A stretch of DNA of 64,000 bases from Paramecium tetraurelia (lineage: Eukaryota > Ciliophora > Oligohymenophorea > Peniculida > Parameciidae): assembly GCF_000165425.1 (NCBI RefSeq), contig NW_001798964.1:128813-192812 (forward strand). Direction: 5' to 3'. Of this stretch, positions 22,888 to 34,902 are shown piece after piece; position 1 is the first letter of the stretch; every line of letters starts with the position of its first letter. The notes beneath the pieces are model-generated. The model saw only the letters and a list, made by a program, of their open reading frames with translations, did no database searches and was not told the DNA's origin. The translations under genes and the position numbers were made by a program.

Positions 22888-24282
22888 ATGAGGTTATCTA
22901 CTGAGGATAGTCAAGAGAATGAGGATCAATAGGAGGATCTCAAAAAGAAGTTCATTTATTAAACTGAAAAAATGAGACTATTACTCGAAGTACCTATAGA
23001 AAAGCGAAATAAAACAATATGTTAGGATATCGCTTAAATCGCAGGAGTAAGTGATGTTATGAGTATTTAAGGAAATTCAATTTCTGAAACAGTATAGGGA
23101 TAAACCAAATTTCTTAGATTTATGCAAGCATCTGTTTCTAAAGACTTATAATAAAAGAGATTATATTTTTTAATAAGGTGAAACAGGTGATGCTTTTTAT
23201 GTTATTTTAAGTGGAAGTGTGAAGGTCTTTATTGAAGAGCCGACAGAATTCAGGAATTTTATGTAGTTGGTAACGTATACATTATGATATAGAAAGAAAT
23301 TGCAATTTTATAAAAAGGAGATGCATTTGGAGAAATTTCTTTGCTTTACAATTCCAAGAGAACAGCTGCTGTGATGGCTGCAGAAAAAAGTGACTTGATT
23401 ATTTTGACTAAAGAAAGCTTTGAGGAATATTTAAAGAATGATAACAAATAAGAAATGTAAACAGCGAATTTAAATAAATTAATTCAATTCTTAGAAAAAG
23501 TTCCAATTTTTAAAATGTTCTCAAAATCCTTATTAGTATAAATTTGTACCAAATGTACAATGGAACATTTCCCCTCCCAATAGATTTTGATTAAGCAAGG
23601 AACTGAACCATCCAATATGTACATAATTAAGTAGGGGAGCGTTAAAGTGATTAGAAAAATTAAATTAAATTATGGTAGTATGACTACAAGAGAGGAATTG
23701 AGTCAAAAAAAGTAGGACTTATTTTATGACATCGATGAACTTAGTGATCACGATGTTTTTGGAGATTATGCAATTTTAAATGAAGTGGAATCTGAATGTT
23801 CTTACATAACAGCTATTCCTTGTTAAATTATATCAATAAGTTCATTCAATGTGAGGAAGCTTCTCCCTATGGACATTGTGTAAATTTACAAATCGTAACT
23901 TAAACGTTATCCTGACGATGAAGATATTTAGTATTTATTTGAGGAGAAGGAGAGGTGGAATCATTATAAGAGGAAACTCATTCGAAATATCAAGATTGAG
24001 AAGTAGAATAAAAAGGGATTTGATCTGAGATTGAGATTGCCAGAACTGAAAACCAAAGAATTGTCACCACCTATCAATATCGTTGACATCAAAACGAGTG
24101 ATAGCAGAATCTATTTTAAATTCTTGGAATCAAAAATTAGTCCCATGGCAGACAGCAAAAAGAAGGTTTCTTAGTTAAGTTAAGTTGGGTTCAATTCACA
24201 GATCATTAAGGATTTGGAATTCTCATAGGCTCAATAAGCCTTTCAAAGAAAACTCAAAAAATTATAATATAAAAAGTATTGA
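22888..24282 (+). CDS. Protein with two cyclic-nucleotide-binding domains
   Basis: 448 aa, introns 23047-23071 and 23270-23292. The first CNB domain (about residues 95-190) shows GETGDAFYVILSGSVKVFIEEP and the cAMP-cassette pattern GDAFGEISLLYNSKRTAAVMA. The second (about 195-330) has IKQGTEPSNMYIIKQGSVKVI and DVFGDYAILNEVESECS, with a less canonical pocket because the Arg-Thr pair is missing. A charged C-terminal 110 residues follow, with no kinase domain. It resembles a PKA regulatory-subunit-like or stand-alone cNMP sensor; there is no clear inhibitor sequence, so partnership with a kinase is unproven. Likely cytosolic. Confidence 0.87.
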
Positions 24283-24510
24283 ATCAGAATGTATTTCATT
24301 TCAACAATATTTTAAATTCAATATATTATTTTGTAGTTATAATTTTATTCATTAAGACATATTAAATTATTTTTTGTCATTATTCTTAAAATATATCAGT
24401 CTAATTAATGATACATCGGTGAATTAATAACAGATTTTCCAATATAAAGATTGAAATAATGATTAGTGTAGTTTAAGTTTCCTTTTATTTCAATTAATTT
24501 ATTTATCAAG

Positions 24511-25799
24511 ATGGGAAGCAATTGTGCAACATGTTAGAGTTGTTAGAAAAAAGAAGAAGTTATAATGAGTCAGGAAGAATAGCAATCATCGAGATAAATG
24601 CATGAATATTCATAATAGCCAAATGAGGAAGATGATGATAATGATCGTATCTCTTTTACCATAAACCCTTAGATCTTGAAGATAAAAACCTAGATGGTTC
24701 AAGTCAAATTGTACAAAAATATTTGAACTTGGATTTAAAACCAAAAAAAGAAGTTGCACCAATTTAATCGGTTCCTGCCTAAATCATAGAAATTCCACAA
24801 GCATAAATTGTCATAACAAATGGTAAATGAAATTTGTACATCATTAGAATCAAACTAAGATAGTAAAAAAAGAAAAAATGAAATGATGTTGAGAAATTAG
24901 GAAGACATGCATGAAACTTACATAAGCAAATCGGAAAATTCAGTTAGAGAGAGGAGACCTAGACATATATTTAAAGTATTATGGTTCTTTCATAAAAATA
25001 TTAGAGTGGAGCTTACTATGATGGTGAATGGATTGGTTAAAGCAGAGATGGGTATGGAATTTAAATCTGGAATGATGGAGCAAAGTATGAAGGTGAATGG
25101 AAGAATAATAGAGCTAATGGTAGAGGTTAATTTTGGCATGTTGATGGGGACTTCTTTGACGGCGAATGGAAAGATGATAAGGCTTGTGGAAAAGGCGTTT
25201 ATACTCACCTCAATGGAGCAAAATATGAAGGTGATTGGATGGATGATCTTCAACATGGATTTGGAGTAGAGATATGGGCTGACAATGCCAAGTTTGAAGG
25301 ATAATATTAAAATGGAAAAAAGGAAGGATTAGGAAAATACTTCTGGGCAGATGGTTCTTCTTATGTAGGGAATTGGAGTGAAAATAAGTTATTTGGATTT
25401 GGTGTATATACATGGCCTGATGGAAGAGTATATATATAACTTATTTTAGAAATATTTAGGGGAGTGGGCAAATAATCAAATGAATGGAAGAGGCATATAC
25501 TTATGGAAGGATGGGCGAAAATATGAGGGTTTTTATTTGAATGACAAAAAGCATGGCTATGGAATTTACATATGGCCTGATGGAAGGGTATAGCTAGTAT
25601 TTAATTCTAGAAATACGAGGGGTATTGGAATAATGGTAAATAATCTGGAAAAGGTAGGTATGTACTACAAAATGGCAAGAGTTAATTGGGCCTTTGGGAA
25701 GATGGAAAAAGGATTAAATGGGTTGACTAATCAGAGTAAAATAAAGACATAAGTCCAAAAGATTGGAATTCATATGTATATCCAACTTTGTTTTAATGA
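24511..25799 (+). CDS. MORN-repeat protein with N-terminal MGSNC acylation signal
   Basis: 387 aa; introns 24647-24672, 24823-24847, 24976-25004, 25428-25449, 25588-25610. The N-terminus MGSNCATC carries a myristoylation Gly2 with nearby cysteines for palmitoylation. Residues about 30-135 are polar and acidic. From about 138 to 365 there are about ten MORN repeats (YDGEWIGQSRDGYGIQIWND and so on). Two introns sit at the same place in successive repeats, directly after a DGR codon triplet, which suggests internal duplication of an exon. Like the MORN gene at 13895, it is probably a cortical or membrane scaffold. The two differ in the non-repeat part and in intron content. Confidence 0.88.
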
Positions 25800-26346
25800 T
25801 TTATGCTTATTACTATAAAATTAAACTATTATATTGATAATTTGCATAAAAATAAAGAAATAGAAACGAAAATTTATTTGCAATAACAAAAATATTACAC
25901 AAATTTTAGGTTAGTTTTTATATATGTGGATAAAAATCAATTTCATTTTTAGAGTAGGCTGGCTTGTAAAACAAAGGAAATCAATAGATTATGATTTAAA
26001 AATTAAATATTTTTTATTTTGATTAACAAAATAATTCATAATTTACTAGTTGACTTATTAAGCTTTACCTTATAATCAGATCATCCATGTTAAATACATA
26101 GTCTAAGTTCATGAATGTAAAATCAAGTTAAAATCTCTAAGTCCTAAAAGTTGTCACTGACATAATCGAAATATTAACTGTATTCTAATATATGGGGTGA
26201 TTTGGAGACTTAGGGTAAACTTGAAACTCCAAAATTAGTTGATATCCAATAATATAAATTTTGGATACAAAAGGGACTCATATTTTAATGAAGAGTTATT
26301 TGAAGAATTGATAAATTTAGTTTAATGTTGCCATTTAATTAAATCA
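25800..26346. other. Intergenic, 547 bp
   Basis: AT-rich spacer upstream of the ZIP transporter. It contains an inverted repeat near 26250-26275 (tatccaa / ttggata, 11-nt spacer). No gene supported. Confidence 0.4.
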
Positions 26347-27455
26347 ATGAGTGATGACGATTCCGATCAAGTTATTCTAGCTATCACTAAAGTTGGATGT
26401 ATGATTGCATTTTTCTTGTTGATCCTCATCGTAGGTTGTCTGCCAATTAGACTCAAAGCATTCAAATCCAATAAGGTACAAATAACCTATGAAAAGGGCA
26501 GAAACTATTGGCAGACATGGGAGCATTTTCTGGAGGTCTATTTCTTGCAGTGGGCTTAGTTCATTTGTTACCAGAGGCAGCGGATAATTTTGATTCGTCT
26601 TTTAAGGATGATGATGAGCATTTTCCATTCGCTTATGCAATATCAATATTGAGTTTTGCGCTAATACTTTTTATTCAAAAAATAATAACAGATCATCATC
26701 ACGATCATGGACATGATGAGGACCATCACTATCATGAAAGCAATTCCAAAAATACTTAGGTTTAAGATTAAAATCAGCTTTTTGTGAATGGTAGTGTCGA
26801 TACAGAAGCACTTTTGGAGAAACACAATACTGAAGAAACTTTTAAAGATGCTCTAAATACTTAAGTATTAAACTGGTTAACTATGTAGTTAATAGTAGCA
26901 AAGAAAGCATCATTTGTATAAATGGTCAAAAAATAAACAGCGCAGGATCCAAAAAACTCAATTGTTTATTAGGACGTAAACACATGGGCTCCTTACATCT
27001 TGCAGATAGCTGTTGGGATCCATGCTGTTTTTGAGGGATTGTCAATTGGTATTCAGGAGGAGGTTTCTTTGTGCGTAGGGATAGCATTAGTGGTGTGTTG
27101 TCATAAATGGGTAATAAACTATATATTAAATATAGGCTGAAGGGATGACGTTGGGTCTTGCATTTAGGAAGGCAGGAGTCAATAAGACAACCTCTACCTA
27201 TATGATATTGATTTAGTAAATAATGAATCCAATTGGAATAGGAATTGGGTGGATTATGGCCGATAAAGGGCCGTTGTATACAGGGATATTTGTATCAATA
27301 TCAGTGGGGACATTTATTTACATTTCCACAATGGAGACATTGACAGAAGAGTTTTCAATTGCTCAATATAAATGGGAGAAGTACATAATCTTTTTGGTGG
27401 CCATAGCATTTGTATCAAGTTTGTGGTTTTAGAATAGGCAATGGGAGGAGATTGA
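26347..27455 (+). CDS. ZIP-family (SLC39) zinc/iron transporter
   Basis: About 343 aa; introns 26476-26501, 27111-27135 and a proposed 27412-27437. TM2 reads AFSGGLFLAVGLVHLLPEA. A His-rich loop (DHHHDHGHDEDHHYHE, about residues 106-125) lies between TM3 and TM4. TM4 has HAVFEGLSIGIQ and TM5 HKWAEGMTLG, the metal-binding helices of the family, with three more membrane segments after. ZIPs import Zn2+ or Fe2+ into the cytosol. The 3' end is uncertain: without the last intron the frame runs on to 27573, overlapping the eRF1 start by 20 bp. I prefer the shorter end because the extra part has intergenic-like composition, although the intron would cut into TM8. Confidence 0.9.
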
Positions 27456-27553
27456 ATTGTTATCCATATTAATTATATTATTAAATATAGTGTCATAAAT
27501 GGTAATTAAGTCGGAAAATCTAAGTGCAATTTATTTGAATAATTTATTTAATT

Positions 27554-28916
27554 ATGGATTAGAAACTTAATGATGCTGAAATAGCACTTGAACAATTCAG
27601 ACTGAAGAAACTCATTAAAACTTTGAGCCAGGAAAGAACTGCTGGCACAAGTGTTGTGTCTGTTTATATTCCTCCCAAAAGGATCATTTCCGATATCACA
27701 AACAGACTCAATACCTAGTATGCAGAAGCAGCCTCTATTAAGGACAAGGGAAACAGAATATCTGTGCAAGAAGCTATTTAAGCAGCTATCCTAAGTATTT
27801 AAGTGAATTTATCCAAGGACTAAGACCATACAACAAGGCTCCAAACAATGGATTGGTGGTTTTTTGCGGTATTGTGTAGTAGGCAGATGGCAAAGGAGAG
27901 AAGAAAATTTCAGTTGTCATTGAACCTTATAGACCCTTGGATCTATCTCTGTATTTTTGTGATCCCCAGTTCCACGTGGAAGAACTGAGAGCCCTCCTAA
28001 ACATAGATCCACCTTTTGGATTCATTATTATGGACGGTAATGGATCATTGTTCGCCACAATCCAAGGAAACAGCAAATAAATTATAAAGTCTTTCGATGT
28101 TGATTTGCCAAAGAAACACAACAAGGGAGGTCAATCTTCAGTCAGATTTGCACGTCTCCGTATGGAAAAAAGACATAATTACTTGAGAAAGGTATGCGAA
28201 ACAGCAACCACATGTTTCATTGCTGAGGACAGACCAAATGTCAAGGGTTTAGTCTTAGCAGGTTCAGCTGATTTCAAAAACGATTTGGCTGGAAGTCAAT
28301 TCTTTGATAAGAGATTATAGCCTTTGATTATTTCAGTGGTGGATATTAATTATGGTGGAGAATAGGGATTGAATTAAGCAGTGTAATTGAGTTAAGAATC
28401 TTTGTTGGAAGTCAAGTACATCAGAGAAAAGAATTTGGTTGGTCAATTCTTTGAGAATATCGATAAGGACACTGGTTTGGTAGTGTACGGTGTTTAGGAC
28501 ACAATGAGAGCAGTTGAATCATAAACAATAAAGACTTTAGTTTGTGTAGACACTCTTTAATATTTACGTTTGGAATGTTAGAGCAAATAAACTGAATGTA
28601 TGATATACTATGTTATTCTTTAGAAAAAGCAATTAAATACATTAAAGGTAATGAGGGATATGAGGCTGGTTCATTGATTGAAGAGAAAAATGGAGAATAA
28701 TTTGTCATTCTTGTAAAAGAGGACTTAGTTGAACATCTATCTGAGAAATTTAAGGATTATGGATTAGATTTTCAATTAATTACAGATCACAGTGTTGAAG
28801 GTAATCAATTTATGAAGGGTTTCAGTGGATTAGGAGGATTTTTAAGATTTAAAATGGACATGGATTATTTAGTCTAACAGGAAGATTGGAAAGATGAAGA
28901 TGAAGACTTTATTTGA
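27554..28916 (+). CDS. eRF1: Translation release factor eRF1
   Basis: 437 aa, exactly the length of human eRF1; introns 27795-27817 and 28598-28623. The peptidyl-tRNA hydrolysis motif GGQ is present ([20 protein letters not shown]). In the stop-recognition N domain the NIKS tetrad at residues 61-64 is SIKD (codons 27734-27745), while YxCxxxF is kept as YFCDPQF. Changes in NIKS are known in ciliates that reassign UAA and UAG. The gene contains in-frame TAA and TAG codons (residues 3 and 55 among them), so its own expression needs the altered code. It ends any nascent chain at UGA together with eRF3 on the ribosome. Confidence 0.97.
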
Positions 28917-28964
28917 TAATCATTTTATTTTGTTAAATAAATTTGAAATATGTTTAAGTGATAT

Positions 28965-29752
28965 TCAAGTATTTTTTTTAGATTTTCTGACCAGTTATTC
29001 CATCGTCTATTAAAATTTCTTAAATTCAGCAGCATTCCTATTGTATTTACTGTCTCTCCAAGAATTCACAGTGTTATTGAACATTAAGATAGGAGACTTG
29101 GTTTCCGTTTAAGTTGGCGTACTCTATCTAACACTAGTGGAAGGACTTTAGGGTCTGGTTGTATAGATGAAGGGATTGGAAGTATGAGCCTTTGCACTGC
29201 CAAATTTGGATGACAAGGTTGGTTCTTTGTAGAATTGAAAGGAGGACTCGGTTCTGTTCATTAAGATTTTATTAATGTCCATTAAATTAGTAAGTTTAGG
29301 TTCAGGCAAGTAAAGTTTTCTGTTCTCCCTTTCATTTTTCTTGATCTCCTCCTGCAGTTTTTGTTTCTGTTTTTTACAAGTGTCTAGTTCGTGTTATAGC
29401 TTGGCATTAGCGTCTAATAAGTGCTGGATTTGAGAGGCTAGTTCGGAATTCTTTCGTTGTAACTACTGAACCTGGGTTTCAAGGTTCTGTTGATGAATGC
29501 GATCACTGTTACTTAACATTTGGTAATCTTGTCCATTAACCTTATATTGCTTGCCATCACTTATTAAAGAATGACTTCATAATTTTGTTCTTCCAAAAAG
29601 GATTCCCTTATACTTCTTTCAGTCACCGTTTTGCTATTGAGTCTGGCAAATGATGTGGATGAATCAACTAAATTCTATCCAACTAAAAATTATTTAAAGT
29701 ATTCTGATTGTTGTACATCACCAAAAGAAGCCGCATTCGATTCTGTTTTCAT
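28965..29752 (-). CDS. Coiled-coil protein
   Basis: 255 aa, intron 29541-29560 (20 nt, AAG end). Residues about 60-150 are an unbroken coiled coil (HQQNLETQVQQLQRKNSELA and onward, with many Gln and Lys). The rest is Ser/Thr/Pro-rich, with a C-terminal helix (EFKKFQQTMEQLVRKSKK). No enzymatic motif. Divergent from the coiled-coil gene at 29782, with 29 bp between start codons. Unknown function. Confidence 0.7.
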
Positions 29753-29781
29753 TTAATAAATAACTGAATTTATTTTTTTGA
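29753..29781. promoter_or_regulatory. 29-bp divergent promoter spacer
   Basis: Start codons of two coiled-coil genes on opposite strands are separated by 29 AT-rich bases. Coordinate expression is possible but not shown. Confidence 0.45.
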
Positions 29782-30955
29782 ATGAGTGAAATCAATGAAT
29801 CCCTAATTGAAGCACCTCTGAAGGCTCTGCTTGAAGATGTAACAATCTCTCATCATCCAAGGTATTGTTCTAATTGGAAGGCTATCTGGAAGGATAAAAT
29901 GATTTGAAGATGATCGAACATTAATTGAAGGACTATGACACCTTGTCTGGACTAGTTAAAATAATCGGCAATGTGTTTAAGACTCTCATGAAGAAGATTG
30001 ATAAAAAGATCACTCAACTCAAAATGAATCAGAATGACAATAGTTCTTATAGAAGTTATCAACCTGAAGAAGAGTACGAGAAATTAGAGTAAATTATCTA
30101 AAAACATGAAGCTGAAATCAGAGGACATATCAGTGTAAAAGTCTCCATTCTTATCTAAGATTGAATAGCAACTCAAATTGTATAATGAAAGTCTACAACA
30201 AAAGATTGAGGATATGGAGAAACAACACAAAGATGCCTTAGAATAAATGCAGAAATCAATGAATCTATTGAAGAAGGATTTGGGCAAATCTAATCAGAGT
30301 TATCGATAACTCATCAAAGAAAATGAACAATTAAGAGAATCAGCTGAACATCCCCTCAATCCTAAGGCTATCATCCACACTGAAGGAGAAGTCAATGGAA
30401 GAATCAAAGACAAAAAGTACACAGTTATAAATTTATTAGTTTTGTCATTCAGATCACAGATTAAAGAAGGTCGATTATAGTAGTGAGTATCCTACATCTA
30501 GTGTTAATCTGCAATCCTAAAATTCCATGAGAAACTCCACTCCCTTGAAATCACAGTCCCAACATCATAAGTCTGGTGGCAAACTCAATACTCAGATACA
30601 ACATCGCAACTCTCAAGAATAAGATTTATTCACCAAATATAACCAACTCCTAAAATAACATGCCTAATCCATCACTCAAAGATCTCAAATCATCTAAGCA
30701 AGTTAGTACTTAATCAAAGGTGGCTTTGGTAATCAAAAGAATTAGAGGAGCACTCTTAATGTCATCTCCGATATTTGCAATGCCTAATTATTGAGATCTT
30801 CCTTAAGAACCAAAAGCCAAGGAAATAGTGCTAAAGCAGGAAATACTAATTCTCAGAACAACATCAATGCAACCAACAAAAATACTACCCAAAAAATTAT
30901 ATCAGAAACATCAAAAACTAATGAAGCCATTCAGAGACTACTCAAACTTAAATGA
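29782..30955 (+). CDS. Coiled-coil protein with Ser/Asn/Gln-rich tail
   Basis: About 369 aa; introns 29839-29861, 30135-30159 and a 16-nt one at 30424-30439. The 16-nt intron is required to join two open frames. Residues about 20-80 and 110-190 are helical and coiled (LKMIEHQLKDYDTLSGLV, MEKQHKDALEQMQKSMNLL). The C-terminal half is rich in Ser, Asn, Gln and Lys, and looks disordered, ending with a short helix. No known domain. It pairs head-to-head with the coiled-coil gene at 28965. Confidence 0.65.
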
Positions 30956-31005
30956 TTTATTTATCTATTTCTGGATTTCAATTTAATCATACACCAAATA
31001 TATAA

Positions 31006-34000
31006 TCAATAGTTATCATCTGAAGAATAGTTAAGTGCTTCCTTCACCTCGTTGAATCCCTATGGAACCAATTCATCCACCAATTTATTTATGTAAATCA
31101 ATCTTGTATCATTGTCGATTATTCTATAAGATATCCAAATGCTCTGTCTCTTATCTTCACACGTTAAAGCCTAAAATATACTCAGCACTAATACTTACTT
31201 TATCTAACTTTTTTATAACACTCAGATAATATTCTATCTCCTCTTCTACTGCATATTACACTCTATTTTCCAACCTTAGCTTTACATCATTCCAATTTCT
31301 GTACAAATCTTCTAACGTTTTTATAGGATCCTATTCATCTACACTATTTGCAAAATTTGTAAATTTCTCTTCAGAAAATAAATTCTACTCTATTGAAAAT
31401 GTTAAGAATCTATCAAATGACATCGCCTTCTCTCCCTCATTATTGGCTGTTAAGTCACATCGAGACAGGAATTCTCTTTCCATTACACTAATTGAAGTTT
31501 GATTACCTTGATTAACCTCAAAATAATAATATAATTTCTTAAATTCTTGATATTCCATCATATTATCAAGATCCATGTCTGCTGAATTAAACACTTCTTA
31601 ATAATGTTTCATGTGCATCTTCTTGATAATTTCATACCCTTTTTATTTATTCAATTCCTTTACCTGTCAAAATCCTACTTATATAATAATCATAATCAAT
31701 ATATGGTCTCATATTTCTTTCTATGTAGTTCAACTTAATATCGTAAGTTATGTTGCTCCTATATTCTTATGGAATCTGAGAATGAATCGTCTCCAAAATT
31801 AAAATTGCCTTTTCAACCAGTATAAAATACCCCTAAAATTATAATTTATTTTACCTTATCTGTATTGAGTGTCTAATTATCTTCATCTAATTGCTTAAGA
31901 GTCTTGATATATATATCTAAATCATCAAGTGTTAATGAACTAAACAATTGTAAGAATCTTCCAAATAAATTAACTCTCATGTTATCTCGATGAACAAATA
32001 TTGATTCATAAAAATTAATTAATTTCTATTCAGCAATATTCTTAAATCCATATGTGTTAAAAAAGTATTCATAACATAAAATATGTAAGGATGTTTTGTT
32101 TTAATTTTATTTTAATTTCTCCCCATAAAATTATTGTATTAATTTTAACACGGCCCCCTTTTTCATCTTTGCTACAATATCTTTTTAATTAGTAGAAGCA
32201 AATTTGGTAGCAAGCTATTTTACTAGATTTGTCTTTAGATAACTCAGACCTGGGCTATCAAGTGATTATTTATTTTAAAATTCTAGATCTCTATTAAATT
32301 TTTACTTGGAACTTAAGAAAATTAGAATTTTTTAGTCTGATTAATTTATTTTTTTCTTTATTTAATTTCTTACAATTTTAAAGTATATTCTGAATCTTCA
32401 CTATCCGAGTCTGATGATGAAAAATTTTAATAAATAAAATTAGATATTGTATCCTGGAGATATTACACTTATTCGTTTTGTTATGGCATCATAGATCCTC
32501 TTTTCTGCGTTTTTAATTCTTTTTTCTTTGCTTAATTTATTGGGGTTTGCTTAAATATCTTAATTATATTTTACCATTCTTTAACTAGGTCTGGGTTTAT
32601 TTAAGTTCTTGTTCCTTGCTGAATTTTATTACAATTCATTTGTATCCTAAATAAATATTGATTTAATTATACATCTTCGCTTAAAAATTAGTTAGACTGT
32701 TGTTGTTAAGAAAATTATTAAGCAGTCTAATTATCTTATAAAGGAAGAATAGAAATATTATACTAACAATTTTAATTTTTTTCATTTTAAAAAGGTTATT
32801 ATTATTATTATTACTATTATTAAGGCATTACGCTTTTTCGATTCCTTTCTGGATTTTAATTAATGTTTTCCTACTAATTTTAAGAATCCACTTATTCATT
32901 TATTATAATTTGAGGTGGGATTATTGATAAATTCTATTGTATTATTTAAGGCTAAACATTTGAAAACCGAGATTTTGGAGTAATTTGCATAGGAGTTATT
33001 GAACTCATTCTCTTATCTTATATTTTTTTTTTCATAATCTCAGCAAATTTATGTGTTTATGTTAATTGAACAACTAAGGTTTTAGTTTTATCAACTAAAT
33101 TTGACTTAACAGATTTTATTCTTTGATATTTTTTTTCTATTTTCTCATTAATCTATCAATAAATAACAGTTTAACCTTTTCATATAAATCTAACTGTGCT
33201 TCTAACTCAACCATTTCTTAATTGACTAAATCGTTGTTCTTTTCAAGTTCCGACACTCGTTTTTACTATAGATATTAACGTCATATATACATATTACTAC
33301 AGCTACTATTCCTTTCTTGTGTTCTCATCTTTAAATGTACTATTAACTAAAATCAAATTAGTCCTCGTTTCTTTTTATTAATGAAGATTTTCTTTTAATT
33401 TGCTTTAAAATTCTTCAAAAAGATCAAAAATGGCTTGAATCTATGGCTGCTCACAATTTTGAGTTTGATTAAAGATTTTTAAGTATTGATCTCTTGCCCT
33501 TTGAATAGCCACCTATAGTTATTCAAGATGTTATTCCTCCATTTTAATAGATTCCTGTAATTCTTCAGTTAGATCAGTCTAAACGCTCTTTGATATCCTA
33601 TTTAAAAACGAGATTTCTGTTTAAATGATTTATTATCTCCTGTCTTTTAATTCAAATCTATTAAATTAATTGAAATTTCTACTTGGGAATTTGAATAGAT
33701 AATTTCTTTCTTTCTATAGTTTAAATTTCTGCCTCTCTTGTCAACTATAATATTTAAATGAGATCACAAGTGTCTGTGGCCTTTTCCTCTAATAGAATTT
33801 CAATATCTCCAACAGATAGACTATCATTTAATACTTTTTTAAGCTTATCTTAATCTGAATCAACTTTCTCAAATTGCAAGCCATTAGCTCTTTAGATAGG
33901 TTTTATTTCAGGTAGTTTATATTATGGAATTTGATGGACTGTTATCCTTCTTTCAGTACCAGCTCTTACTAATTTTGATTTTAATTAATTTTCATGTTCA

Positions 34001-34902
34001 AAATTAGTTTCATTTCTTTATTATTTTTGAGCTTATATAGAAAATTGTTCAAATTATTACTGAACATTCCTTTAGTAATCTTGTAATTCATCAGTAATTT
34101 TTTCAATTTGATCTATATATTATTTATTCTCATTTTTCAATTCTTGAATTTCATTTTTTTAATTTCGTATTTAAGTATTTAAATATCTATTATTTTTTTT
34201 CAAATATTTTGCATTAGCCTTTAATTTAACAAATCTTTCCAAAACCGAATCCATATCGGTCTTTTGTTTTTTTTGAATAATCAAGTATTTGTCTATTTCT
34301 GCTTAGTACAATTAATGTGTTCTCATTACTTCAGATAGATGGTCTTTTTCTAAAATATTATTTTAATTTAAAATTGATTAGTAAACTGACGTATTAATAT
34401 CAATATACTATGTCCATATTTTTTCTAATAGAACACTATGGATAATGAATTTAAACTTAATACCTTTTTTCAATACAATCAAATGAAATCTAACGAATTA
34501 GTTCTTTCAAGCAAAGCGAAAATATTTACTACAAATCTTCATATATATTTGCTGATTGTCCTTGGTTTTTCTCAATAGCCTATTCAAGCATGAGATCAGT
34601 CCACGCTGCTAGTGCTTTTACATCATGTCTGAATGATATTATCAAAATAGAATACTTTAATGGAATGCCTCTGTGGATTTTATCTTTGACTACTCTCTTT
34701 GTTAAATTTGAAGAAAATTTAGTTAGTTAGATGGTTCTATCTGTCAGTTCACTTGGCAAAATGACCTGGGCTTAGGAGATTTCTACCTTTTCTATAGATA
34801 AACTTTACTATTGGAGGTAATAAATTAAAGGCCTTCTAATTTTTTGGGGTATTTGTAAGGGTCCTAACTATTCAATTGAGCAAAAAAATCGTTTTTATCC
34901 AT
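31006..34902 (-). CDS. Long TSNAXIP1-like coiled-coil protein with poly-Gln linker and EF-hand-like C-terminal part
   Basis: About 1226 aa; nine introns (34792-34808, 34436-34463, 33658-33682, 33266-33290, 33153-33175, 32284-32306, 31833-31854, 31639-31663, 31171-31198). Residues about 60-170 resemble the N-terminal domain of translin-associated factor X-interacting protein 1 (AWTDLMLEQA, then LKELIRQISFDCIEKS and LLEKIW). Residues 170-590 are coiled coil. A Gln/Asn-rich linker with about eight Gln in a row (TAA/TAG coded, 32796-32822) comes next, then a helical C-terminal part with SDSDSEDSE, and near 1040-1110 an EF-hand-like pair (DLDNMMEYQEFKKLYYYFE). TSNAXIP1 relatives are axonemal or testis proteins, so a ciliary role is plausible. 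It could conceivably be two genes, but a single frame runs through the joint. Confidence 0.72.
32796..32822 (-). repeat. TAA-type trinucleotide repeat coding poly-Gln
   Basis: About nine consecutive TAA/TAG codons on the - strand inside the TSNAXIP1-like gene. Under the ciliate code this is a poly-Gln run; a microsatellite of this kind can change length by slippage. Confidence 0.8.

Noticed and set aside
24907-25269. 120-codon + strand frame and its antisense partners
   Set aside because: Its first part coincides with an exon of the MORN gene, but after 24976 it runs in a different phase; the intron at 24976-25004 restores the MORN frame.
31006-34902. Splitting this region into a coiled-coil gene and a separate EF-hand gene
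   Set aside because: One continuous frame passes from the coiled coil (THKFAEIMKKK) into the Q-rich part, and the whole sums to a multiple of three; no internal stop or promoter gap.
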